5,788 nucleotides of DNA from an uncultured Anaerolineae bacterium (GCA_937893815.1 CALCSH010000272.1:1-5788); one strand, 5' to 3'. Positions 1 through 5,788 are shown, counted from the stretch's first letter. Notes: generated from the sequence alone by a model not told the origin. Program-made: numbers and translations.

Positions 1-301
1 GTTGCTGCATGCTTTGCCGCTGCCAACCAATCTGTGCGATCACATCATAGCCATAGGTGCATGAAACAGGCGCTATCTGTCCCCATTCCGCTGATCCCCA
101 TATTCTGAAAGATAAATCGCAACTGCGATTTGCGCAACGCTTCGCCCGTTGCGCAATCATCGCCACTTCTTCCATACTTTGTACCGTTTTGTATTTGCTG
201 GTGTAGGCTACTCGCATCTGCCCATTACATTTTGGACATTTGTCCAACTCACAATCGTACACGGTTCCACTTCCCGAGTAAAATATCCCTTGGGTTCTCA
301 T
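1..301 (-). CDS. Zinc-ribbon protein, probable transposase N-terminus (partial, runs off the left edge)
   Basis: The minus strand is open without a stop from an ATG at 301 to the window edge, giving 100 codons beginning MRTQGIFYSGSGTVYDCELD. A good Shine-Dalgarno sequence (AGAGGAG on the minus strand, 6 bases before the ATG) supports this start. Two cysteine pairs, C22-x2-C25 and C56-x4-C61, form a likely zinc ribbon. It is followed by an aromatic and hydrophobic stretch (YGYDVIAQIGWQRQ, residues 83-96) of the kind that precedes the helix-turn-helix in DDE-type insertion-sequence transposases. The transposase call rests on overall resemblance, because the catalytic part lies outside the window. 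It is divergently oriented to the chaperone operon and has visibly lower GC. A zinc-ribbon regulator or hypothetical protein remains possible. I am fairly sure it is coding and only moderately sure of the family. Confidence 0.6.
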   Translation of the reverse strand, partial: MRTQGIFYSGSGTVYDCELDKCPKCNGQMRVAYTSKYKTVQSMEEVAMIAQRAKRCANRSCDLSFRIWGSAEWGQIAPVSCTYGYDVIAQIGWQRQSMQQ

Positions 302-345
302 GCAACTCTCCTCTCTAAGCAAGCGGTGAGTTTGCCATGAGAACC
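293..345 (-). promoter_or_regulatory. Long hairpin enclosing the start codon and RBS of the zinc-ribbon/transposase gene
   Basis: GGTTCTCATG (293-302) and CATGAGAACC (336-345) are perfect 10-base inverted repeats. The pairing continues inward with CAA/TTG and CTC/GAG after single-base bulges at 335 and 331, giving about 16 pairs around a 19-base loop. In the minus-strand transcript the ATG (301-299) sits in the stem and the Shine-Dalgarno sequence is in the loop and loop-proximal stem. This would limit translation from transcripts that read in from outside, a known self-protection device in some insertion sequences such as IS10. On the plus strand the stem is followed by TCTTTTT (346-352), so it could also act as an intrinsic terminator there. 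The structure is seen directly; the function is inferred. Confidence 0.55.
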
Positions 346-463
346 TCTTTTTATCAACTCCGTAGTAAGTTATGCGGTATTGCACCCAGAGAGCATAAAC
401 ATCTCTATGCAGGGGTGTTATCGTACATGCGCCAAGAAAGTTTCTCGTAAACCATCATGCCGC
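346..463. other. Intergenic stretch with weak dyads, no gene seen
   Basis: No open frame with a credible ribosome binding site is present on either strand. An imperfect fold pairs CACCC (383-387) with GGGTG (413-417) and AGAGA (388-392) with TCTCT (402-406), with GCATA/TATGC (393-397/406-410) as an alternative inner stem. An end of the putative insertion sequence could lie here, but I could not identify a terminal repeat or target duplication. I find no convincing minus-strand promoter for the gene ending at 301. Confidence 0.3.
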
Positions 464-499
464 ACTCCCCAGAAGTCAGATCTGGGGAGTAAGTTTTTT
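464..499 (+). terminator. Rho-independent terminator
   Basis: ACTCCCCAGA (464-473) pairs perfectly with TCTGGGGAGT (481-490) around a 7-base loop, and a run of six T follows at 494-499. The strong GC-containing stem with a downstream T tract is a classic intrinsic terminator on the plus strand; the minus-strand side has no T tract. It lies about 60 bases before the operon promoter and would insulate the operon from upstream plus-strand transcription. No plus-strand gene is visible upstream inside the window, so the transcript it ends is unknown. Confidence 0.75.
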
Positions 500-556
500 C
501 TACAACATTTGAGTGCACCCACCAAAAATGACACCTACTTTTGCCCCTGACCGACA

Positions 557-565
557 TGTTATAAT
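557..565 (+). promoter_or_regulatory. Extended -10 promoter of the chaperone operon
   Basis: TGTTATAAT contains a perfect TATAAT (560-565) preceded by the TG of an extended -10 element (557-558). No good -35 hexamer lies at 16-18 bases upstream, as is usual for extended -10 promoters. Transcription would begin near 570-573, leaving a leader of about 25 bases before the ATG at 597. No CIRCE element (HrcA operator) is present nearby, so the classical HrcA heat-shock control is not indicated. Confidence 0.65.
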
Positions 566-569
566 GTGG

Positions 570-590
570 TCTTCAATTTTATCTTGAAGA
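570..590 (+). promoter_or_regulatory. Dyad at the transcript start overlapping the first RBS
   Basis: TCTTCAA (570-576) and TTGAAGA (584-590) are perfect 7-base inverted repeats around a 7-base T-rich loop. The 3' arm contains most of the weak Shine-Dalgarno sequence GAAGAG (586-591), 5 bases before the ATG of the TPR gene. As RNA, this short AU-rich stem would hide the ribosome site and melt easily; as DNA, it could be an operator at the start site. If transcription starts at 572 or later the outer pairs are lost. The dyad is seen; its role is unproven. Confidence 0.4.
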
Positions 591-596
591 GCAACT

Positions 597-2798
597 ATGT
601 CGAAAAAGAAGAAAAAACAGACCAAAGAACAAAACCTGGCGCAAAGCCTGAAGGCGCTGACACAAAACGGGGTAAAAGCGTTCCGCATGAAAGAATACGA
701 AAAAGCCATCGCTACCTGGGAAAGAATCCCGGTACCCAAGCGCCCCGCCGTCATGTTGGCCGAGGCATATTTTCGGCTGGGGTTGAGCTTGTTTTACGGC
801 GCAGACCCTCAGGGTGGATTAAACCACCTGCAAACCGCCATCCAATTTCTGCCCGATGACCCTGCCTACGCTTATCACTTGGGATTGGCCTTCCACCGGC
901 ATGGCAACCTGACTGGCGCATTGAACGCTTACCAAATGGCGTGCAAAAAGCCTGGCCCCATTACCGCGCGCGCGGCTTATCCGCTGGCCCTGGTGTTGTT
1001 CCAAAGTGGACAAGACCCATCAGCGAACCCAATCTGGAAAGAACTCACCCCGGCAGAGCAATCTGCAATGGTTTCTGCGGGTGTCTTTCGCCGCCGCCCA
1101 TATACCCTGCCGCCCGAAGCGCCACTGCTCTGGCACGCCCTGACCAGCCTGGAAAGCGACAACCGCGAACAGGCGCAGGCGCAATTGGAGCAGGCGACCG
1201 CCACAGCCACCAACCCGGCCGAAAAAGGCTTGGCGCACTATTACCTGGGCGTTCTAGCAGCCCGCGCCGATGACTTGGAATCCGCCCAGCGCGCATGGGA
1301 AGCGGCTGTGGCTGCCGGGCTGCGCCTGGAACGGTTAAGCGCGAACCTGGCCGAAATCTACCAACGCCGCGCTGAAGATGCCCTGGCAAATGATGATATC
1401 CAAACAGCCTTGGCCGCAGCAACCGAGGCAAAGCGCCATCACCCCGAAGATAACGCGCTGGTCGAATTGTTGGCGCAAATTCACCAGCAGCTTGGCTACC
1501 AGGCGGCCACCCACAATCGTTGGAGTGAAGCCCAAAATCACTGGCAAACCGCTGTCAAACTGGATTCTGGTAGTTTTCGGTTAGCATACAACCTGGCGCT
1601 GGCCTATGAAAAGTCAGGCAATTTTCTCGATGCAGGGGAAACCTGGCGCGAAGCCCTGCGCCGCCGCCCGCGCCGCGCCGACCACCCCGATGCACTTGGT
1701 GATGACCAGGTGGCGCGTTTGTGGCAAAGGGTGGCAGAGTGTTATTCAAAAGCGGGTGAGTTTGACGAAGTGGGGCGTATTTACCAGCAAGCCATCAAAT
1801 GGTCCCCCGAAAATCTCGAACTGCGTCTGGCGGTGGCTGAAAATGCCATGCGCGAAGGGCGGCTTCAGTTGGCAAGCAACGAATTGGAACGTATATTAGA
1901 GCGCGACCCCAAGCATATTCCGGCGCTGGTGTGCATGGGTGAAGTGTGTTCCCAGGACGAGAGTTACTGGTGGAACAGGCAGGCCCCCAAATACTGGCAA
2001 AAAGCCCTGGAAATTGACCCAAAAAATACCCAGGCGCGGCAATTCCTAGCCGAATGGTATCTTGACCAGGCCGAAGAAGCTCACCACTGGAGTAAATGTG
2101 ATGACGCTCTTAAAAATTACCAGAAATCGCTGGAATTTCGCCCCGGCAACATCCAGGCCTTATCTGGTTTGATTGGCTGCCACTTGTGCCTGGAAAACAG
2201 CGCCCAGGCTGAAGACAATCTCCAACAAGTCCTGGTCAGCGCCAAAACGCTGGATGATTACGCTCGAATCATTGACACCTTGCTGGTTTTTGACCAACAT
2301 CCACGCGCTATGGAAGTTCTTTCTACCGCAGAATCCCGCCTTCCCGATATTCCCGCCAAGTTTTATGTTGAAACGGCCAGGCCACTACTTAAAAATCACA
2401 AAACAGAACAAGCCAATTTCTGGCTGCAAAAAGCCATTACTAAGGCCACGCCCCAAGACAACATTTTGATCATGATTGCAGATTTTGTCATGGATTTCGA
2501 CGAAGCCATCGCCTACGAGTACGCACAGCGGGCGCTGGAGCAAGAAAATACTGGTCAGGCTCATGTTTTGCTGGGTGTTTTGGAATCAAAACGCGACAAT
2601 AAAGCCGCCAGCAAGAAACATTTCCGCGAAGCCGAGCACATCGCCCGCCAGACCAAGGATGAAGAACTGATGTCTCGCCTCGAAGCAGCCCGTATTTATT
2701 TGGCAGGGCCGCAAGCGTTGATGCGCCGCCTGATGGATATGGGCGACCCAGACTTATTGGATGAATTCTTAGACATCTTTGGGAAGGGATTACGATGA
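597..2798 (+). CDS. Large TPR-repeat protein, likely adaptor of the Hsp70 operon
   Basis: A 733-residue soluble protein built almost wholly of TPR-type helical pairs. Clear units lie near residues 16-44, 53-86, 89-117, 213-241, 292-323 (EAQNHWQTAVKLDSGS), 328-357 (AYNLALAYEKSGNFLDAGETW), 373-404, 408-437, 443-476 (WQKALEIDPKN) and 500-517. Weaker repeats continue to about 690. No signal peptide or membrane segment is seen, so it should be cytoplasmic. The N-terminus is strongly basic (SKKKKKQTK). TPR arrays bind peptides and proteins; no enzyme motif is visible. It is first in the operon, just downstream of the promoter, and its stop overlaps the J-protein start by 4 bases, so it probably scaffolds or targets the chaperone. 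The carboxylate-clamp residues of eukaryotic Hsp70-binding TPRs are not obvious in the first repeat (T and V where K and N are expected). The start has only a weak GAAGAG ribosome site but follows the promoter directly. The exact role is unknown. Confidence 0.9.
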   Translation: MSKKKKKQTKEQNLAQSLKALTQNGVKAFRMKEYEKAIATWERIPVPKRPAVMLAEAYFRLGLSLFYGADPQGGLNHLQTAIQFLPDDPAYAYHLGLAFHRHGNLTGALNAYQMACKKPGPITARAAYPLALVLFQSGQDPSANPIWKELTPAEQSAMVSAGVFRRRPYTLPPEAPLLWHALTSLESDNREQAQAQLEQATATATNPAEKGLAHYYLGVLAARADDLESAQRAWEAAVAAGLRLERLSANLAEIYQRRAEDALANDDIQTALAAATEAKRHHPEDNALVELLAQIHQQLGYQAATHNRWSEAQNHWQTAVKLDSGSFRLAYNLALAYEKSGNFLDAGETWREALRRRPRRADHPDALGDDQVARLWQRVAECYSKAGEFDEVGRIYQQAIKWSPENLELRLAVAENAMREGRLQLASNELERILERDPKHIPALVCMGEVCSQDESYWWNRQAPKYWQKALEIDPKNTQARQFLAEWYLDQAEEAHHWSKCDDALKNYQKSLEFRPGNIQALSGLIGCHLCLENSAQAEDNLQQVLVSAKTLDDYARIIDTLLVFDQHPRAMEVLSTAESRLPDIPAKFYVETARPLLKNHKTEQANFWLQKAITKATPQDNILIMIADFVMDFDEAIAYEYAQRALEQENTGQAHVLLGVLESKRDNKAASKKHFREAEHIARQTKDEELMSRLEAARIYLAGPQALMRRLMDMGDPDLLDEFLDIFGKGLR

Positions 2799-3202
2799 CA
2801 CCCACCCCCGAACAACCCGAACGCCGATCTGCTTTGACTCGCCAACCCATATTGCACAGCGCCGACCCATATGCCGTTTTGGGGTTGGATCGTCGCGCAA
2901 CGCCTGCTGAAATCAAACGCGCTTACTTTGAGTTGGTGCGGCAATATTCGCCTGAGACCAACCCCGAAGCCTTCAAGCAAATCCGCGCTGCTTATGAAAA
3001 ACTGAACAGCGCCGAAAACAAAACCGAAACCGATCTATTCCTCTTCCAGCCGCCCTCCCAATTAGGGGCTCGCAAGCGCCGCCGCAAGCTGGATTTGGAT
3101 TTTTATCCCCAGGACATCCTGTGGCTATTGCAAAACCACGGAGACTTGTGCCGCGCCAATTTTGACGAGGATTTCCGCCCGATAGAGGTGAATCGCAAAT
3201 GA
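2795..3202 (+). CDS. J-domain-like co-chaperone with degenerate HPD motif (SPE)
   Basis: A 135-residue protein. Residues 24-76 form a J-type domain: DPYAVLGLDRRATPAEIKRA covers helix I and the start of helix II, and FKQIRAAYEKLNSAEN is helix III. The loop that carries His-Pro-Asp in active J proteins reads Y51-S52-P53-E54, so histidine is lost and aspartate is replaced by glutamate. J domains normally stimulate the ATPase of Hsp70 through HPD. Here binding may persist with altered or reduced stimulation. A basic patch (RKRRRK, 93-98) and an uncharacterised tail with an aromatic and acidic segment (100-128) follow. There is no Gly/Phe-rich region, zinc-finger domain or DnaJ C-terminal substrate domain, so client binding must come from elsewhere, perhaps the TPR protein. 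The start overlaps the TPR stop (ATGA) with AAGGGA upstream, and the stop overlaps the grpE start the same way, implying translational coupling. Confidence 0.85.
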   Translation: MTPTPEQPERRSALTRQPILHSADPYAVLGLDRRATPAEIKRAYFELVRQYSPETNPEAFKQIRAAYEKLNSAENKTETDLFLFQPPSQLGARKRRRKLDLDFYPQDILWLLQNHGDLCRANFDEDFRPIEVNRK

Positions 3203-3873
3203 GCGCACATCGCCAGGTATGGGAAACACTCGCGCGTCTGCTGGACCGCGTGGAAAACTCCGTTGCGCTTGTTCCCCCAGCCCCCGCTAACCTGGAGCTG
3301 GAAATTCGCAAACTGGGCAAAACTCAGTTAAAAGCCAACCTTCTGGTCGAAGAACAAACTGCCCAGGTAAAACAGTCCATCGCGGCAGCGCAGGCGGCGC
3401 AGGAACAAAATTCCCGCCTGTTTGAAGCCTTTAGTGCCGAACGCGCTGTTCAAGCTCAAAAAGACACTCTCGAAGCCATCCTGCCCGCGTTGGATGGACT
3501 GGAACATGCCATTGTCAGCGGACAACGGTACCTGCGAACCCGCGACCGGGCCGCTGCAAACCCAAACCTGACTCCTGAACAGGTAGTGTTGGTTTCCCCT
3601 GCCGATCGGGCTGTTCTGGCTGGCTGGTTAAGCGGCTTGAACCTGGTGCGCGAGCGACTCCGGGCAATCCTTGAAGCGGGTGGCGTTACTCCCATTCCAA
3701 GCATTGGGCAATTGTTCGACCCTTATCTGCATATAGCGGTTGGCACCTCCACCCAACTACCCGTTGGCCTGGAAGCCACCCCAAACATCATCGTGGCCGA
3801 AGAACGGCGCGGCTATCGCACATCGGCTGGCGTTATCCGTTTTGCCGAAGTGATTGTCTACCGCCCCGCTTAA
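3199..3873 (+). CDS. grpE: GrpE-family nucleotide exchange factor
   Basis: A 224-residue GrpE homologue that would release ADP from the partner Hsp70. Residues 36-90 are a long charged and Gln/Ala-rich helix (dimer coiled coil). ILPALDGLEHAI (94-105) and the helix near 143-160 form the bundle. Residues 161-222 are the head domain with the family signature: GV at 162-163, G170, FDP (173-175), H178, AV (180-181), a V-x-EE-x2-GY segment (199-206) and the closing IRFAEVIVYRP. The segment between the bundle helices (106-142) is about 15-20 residues longer than usual, and the common A-x-FEN-x2-R motif of the long helix is not recognisable. The start overlaps the J-gene stop by 4 bases and has GAGGTG (3185-3190) upstream. 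It is followed 30 bases later by the Hsp70 gene. The symbol gives the family; it may be a paralogue of a housekeeping grpE elsewhere. Confidence 0.9.
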   Translation: MSAHRQVWETLARLLDRVENSVALVPPAPANLELEIRKLGKTQLKANLLVEEQTAQVKQSIAAAQAAQEQNSRLFEAFSAERAVQAQKDTLEAILPALDGLEHAIVSGQRYLRTRDRAAANPNLTPEQVVLVSPADRAVLAGWLSGLNLVRERLRAILEAGGVTPIPSIGQLFDPYLHIAVGTSTQLPVGLEATPNIIVAEERRGYRTSAGVIRFAEVIVYRPA

Positions 3874-3893
3874 TCGGCCTAAAAAATAACGTT

Positions 3894-3897
3894 GGAG
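3894..3897 (+). promoter_or_regulatory. RBS fixing the GTG start of the Hsp70 gene
   Basis: GGAG lies 6 bases before GTG at 3904, an ideal spacing. The alternative in-frame TTG at 3892 overlaps this site and has no ribosome site of its own. Starting at GTG gives MSKIVGIDLGTTNS, whose D8, T11 and K70 fall at the same positions as in E. coli DnaK. Confidence 0.75.
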
Positions 3898-3903
3898 AAA
3901 ATT

Positions 3904-5634
3904 GTGAGCAAAATCGTTGGTATTGACCTGGGAACAACCAATTCTGGCGTTTCAATTGTGCAAAATGGCGCGCCAGTGATTCTGCCCAATGGCAGTGAGC
4001 GCATTATTCCGTCAGTGGTTGGTTACTCCACAGTCAACAAAAACTGGCTGGTCGGCACACCGGCCCGCAACCAGTTTGTTCTTGACCCCGATAACACCGC
4101 GCGCTCAATCAAGCGCAAAATGGGTACAGATGCGCGTGTGAGCATGGGCGGGCAGGAATTTACCCCCCAGCAGGTTTCGGCGTTTGTCTTGCGCGAATTA
4201 AAGGGTGTGGCCGAGCGCAACCTGGGCGAGCCGGTTTCAGATGTGGTCATCACCGTCCCTGCCTACTTTACCGATACAGCCCGCCAGGCCACCCACGACG
4301 CCGGACGCATCGCCGGGTTCAACGTCCACCGCATCATCAACGAGCCGACCGCGGCGGCGCTGGCCTATGGCCTGAACCAGGTCGAAGACGAGATGGTCTT
4401 GGTCTATGACCTGGGCGGCGGCACCTTCGATGTCTCGCTGGTGGAATTAATGGGCGGCGTGGTGGAAGTGCGCGCCAGCCACGGCAACACCCAACTGGGC
4501 GGCGATGATTTCGACCAATTGTTGGCTGAGGAAATTGCCAAATGGTTCAATGACCAGCATGGTGTGGACTTGCGCCAGGAGCGCCGCGCCTGGGCTAGGT
4601 TGCTGCGCGCCGCCGAAAACGCCAAAGTCCAACTTTCGTCACATCCCTACACCTGGGTCAAAGAAGAATACATCGCCGAGAAAAACGGCGTGCCTCTGCA
4701 TCTGGAATATGAAGCCAGCCGCAGCCAGTTTGAAACGCTGATCCAGCCCAAGCTCGAAGAAACGCTTGATTCGGTGCGGCAGGTGCTGGCCGACGCCAAA
4801 ATCGAAGCCGACCAGATCCAGCAGGTATTGCTGGTGGGCGGGTCGAGCTATATTCCAGCGGTGTGGGAGCTTTTGGCAAACGAACTGGATATTACGCCGC
4901 AAATGTCCATCAATCCCGAAGAGGTGGTGACGCTCGGCGCGGGTGTGCAGGCGGCCATCATCGCCGGTGAGCCAATCGACGCCATTCTGGTGGATGTCAC
5001 CCCACATTCACTGGGCATCGCCGTAGCCAAACCTTTTATGAACAACATCATCCCCGGCTATTTTAAGAGCCTGATTTATCGCAACACCGCCATCCCCACC
5101 AGTCGTGAAGAAAAATTCTACACCATCTACCCCGACCAGGACACGATCAGCATCGAGGTCTACCAAGGTGAGCATGAACTGGTCGAACACAACACCCCTC
5201 TGGGCGATTTTCTCATTACCGAGCTGGAATCTGACCCTGACGGCGGCTCCGCCGAAGTGACCGTGCAATTCGACCTGGATGTCAATGGCATCCTCAAAGT
5301 GACGGCGCGTGACCGAAAATCCAACCGCCAGGAATCGATTTCGGTGGAGGCCTCGCACGCCCGCATGAGCGAAGCCGAAATCCTGGCGGCCCGTGATTGG
5401 GCAGATGAAGAAGCCGACGAAAACGGGTTGCTCCCGCTTTCGGATGAAGGCTACGCCCTGGTGCGCCGCGCCGAAACCCTGCTGTCTGGCAGAGAACTAG
5501 AAGAGAAAGATCGCCAGTCGCTTGCCGATATTCTCGCACGCATCGAAGACGCCCAGGCCGGAGGCGAACCCGAAGACCTGGAAGCATTGTTGGACAGGCT
5601 GGAAGATGTGTTGTTCGACCTGGAAGTAGACTAA
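3904..5634 (+). CDS. dnaK: Hsp70/DnaK-family chaperone, short form with enlarged substrate loop
   Basis: A 576-residue Hsp70, shorter than the usual 610-640. The nucleotide-binding domain (1-357) is intact: GIDLGTTNS (6-14) phosphate loop, K70 in SIKRKMG, ITVPAYF (116-122), NEPTAAALAYG (146-156) with catalytic E147, DLGGGTFDVS (169-178) with T174, GGDDFD (199-204) and LLVGGSSYIP (309-318). It lacks the N-lobe insertion of proteobacterial DnaK, like Gram-positive forms. The linker reads ILVDVTPHSLGI (361-372). The beta substrate domain covers about 367-485 and has about 8 extra residues in the first loop (376-386, KPFMNNIIPGY) compared with canonical DnaK. A helical lid follows to 576, without the usual disordered tail, ending LEVD. 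R143, equivalent to the E. coli R167 that contacts the J-protein HPD, is kept. With grpE and a J protein in the same operon this is a functional, cytoplasmic, ATP-dependent chaperone, probably a paralogue with a dedicated client. The symbol denotes the family only. Confidence 0.92.
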   Translation: MSKIVGIDLGTTNSGVSIVQNGAPVILPNGSERIIPSVVGYSTVNKNWLVGTPARNQFVLDPDNTARSIKRKMGTDARVSMGGQEFTPQQVSAFVLRELKGVAERNLGEPVSDVVITVPAYFTDTARQATHDAGRIAGFNVHRIINEPTAAALAYGLNQVEDEMVLVYDLGGGTFDVSLVELMGGVVEVRASHGNTQLGGDDFDQLLAEEIAKWFNDQHGVDLRQERRAWARLLRAAENAKVQLSSHPYTWVKEEYIAEKNGVPLHLEYEASRSQFETLIQPKLEETLDSVRQVLADAKIEADQIQQVLLVGGSSYIPAVWELLANELDITPQMSINPEEVVTLGAGVQAAIIAGEPIDAILVDVTPHSLGIAVAKPFMNNIIPGYFKSLIYRNTAIPTSREEKFYTIYPDQDTISIEVYQGEHELVEHNTPLGDFLITELESDPDGGSAEVTVQFDLDVNGILKVTARDRKSNRQESISVEASHARMSEAEILAARDWADEEADENGLLPLSDEGYALVRRAETLLSGRELEEKDRQSLADILARIEDAQAGGEPEDLEALLDRLEDVLFDLEVD

Positions 5635-5665
5635 AAATAGCGTGAAGCCGATCAATGCAGCCTTC
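5633..5665 (-). terminator. Weak candidate intrinsic terminator for convergent minus-strand transcription
   Basis: On the minus strand GAAG-G-CTG (5665-5658) can pair with CGGCTTC (5650-5644) with one bulged G and one G-U pair. A run of five T follows (5637-5633). The stem is short and imperfect, and the T tract begins 6 bases away, so this is a weak call. It has no T tract on the plus strand and so does not end the operon transcript. Confidence 0.25.
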
Positions 5666-5788
5666 GAGAGAGCGGGCAGGAGTAAGGAGTTAGAGCGTTA
5701 CAAGGATTGTTCCTGTGTGGTAGAAATCAAAATATGAATTTACGCAAGCCGAATCTGTCGGCAGACTACTCAACGGCTTAATCTCCAG
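5635..5788. other. Downstream flank, no convincing gene
   Basis: No plus-strand gene starts here: an ATG at 5734 is followed by a stop after 15 codons. On the minus strand a frame open from the right edge stops at 5690 after 32 codons. It could be the C-terminus of a convergent gene, but it is too short to recognise. AAGCCG and CGGCTT form a 6-base inverted repeat within 5744-5780 without a T tract. No plus-strand terminator for the operon is visible, so the transcript may continue past the window. Confidence 0.3.

Noticed and set aside
130..340. Two overlapping plus-strand frames of 62-63 codons
   Set aside because: They lie antisense to the minus-strand zinc-ribbon frame, which has a good ribosome site and a cysteine pattern; they have no ribosome site or recognisable composition.
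462..516. GCACTC and GAGTGC halves suggesting a CIRCE operator
   Set aside because: CIRCE is TTAGCACTC-N9-GAGTGCTAA. Here the halves are only 6 bases long and 43 bases apart, and the first lies partly in the terminator stem.
381..521. Direct repeat TGCACCCA at 381-388 and 514-521
   Set aside because: Eight bases, two copies only, with no flanking structure; compatible with chance.
3892..3903. TTG at 3892 as the Hsp70 start
   Set aside because: It overlaps the GGAG ribosome site and has no site of its own; GTG at 3904 has ideal spacing and aligns with DnaK numbering.
4639..5007. Long minus-strand open frames inside the Hsp70 gene
   Set aside because: They are shadows of the strongly conserved plus-strand coding frame, with no ribosome site or recognisable motif.
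5734..5781. Short plus-strand frame starting ATG AAT TTA
   Set aside because: It ends after 15 codons and has no good ribosome site.

Overview
The window looks like a piece of a Chloroflexota-type genome (Anaerolineae-like). This is inferred from protein style and gene order, with no marker gene to prove it. It carries one tightly packed plus-strand operon of four genes, flanked on the left by the start of a probable transposase on the minus strand.

Layout. Bases 1-301 hold the N-terminal 100 codons of a zinc-ribbon protein on the minus strand, cut by the window edge and resembling an insertion-sequence transposase. Its start region lies in a long hairpin (293-345). Bases 346-596 are intergenic: a strong plus-strand intrinsic terminator (464-499), an extended -10 promoter (557-565) and a small dyad (570-590) overlapping the first gene's ribosome binding site. 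Bases 597-5634 are the operon: a 733-residue TPR protein, a 135-residue J-domain-like protein, a 224-residue GrpE-family exchange factor and a 576-residue Hsp70/DnaK-family chaperone. The first three genes overlap by ATGA junctions (4 bases each); the Hsp70 follows GrpE after 30 bases. Bases 5635-5788 contain no convincing gene.

How it works together. Hsp70, J protein and GrpE are the three parts of a chaperone cycle: ATP-driven substrate binding, stimulation of ATP hydrolysis, and nucleotide exchange. The operon encodes a complete but divergent set with a large TPR protein as likely adaptor or scaffold. Each partner departs from the housekeeping form. The J domain has SPE where HPD is expected. 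GrpE has a lengthened segment between its bundle helices. The Hsp70 keeps all key ATPase residues but has an enlarged substrate loop and a short C-terminus ending in LEVD, reminiscent of the EEVD tail read by eukaryotic TPR co-chaperones. The best reading is a dedicated, self-contained alternative Hsp70 machine whose client is unknown; that it is separate from a housekeeping DnaK system is an inference.
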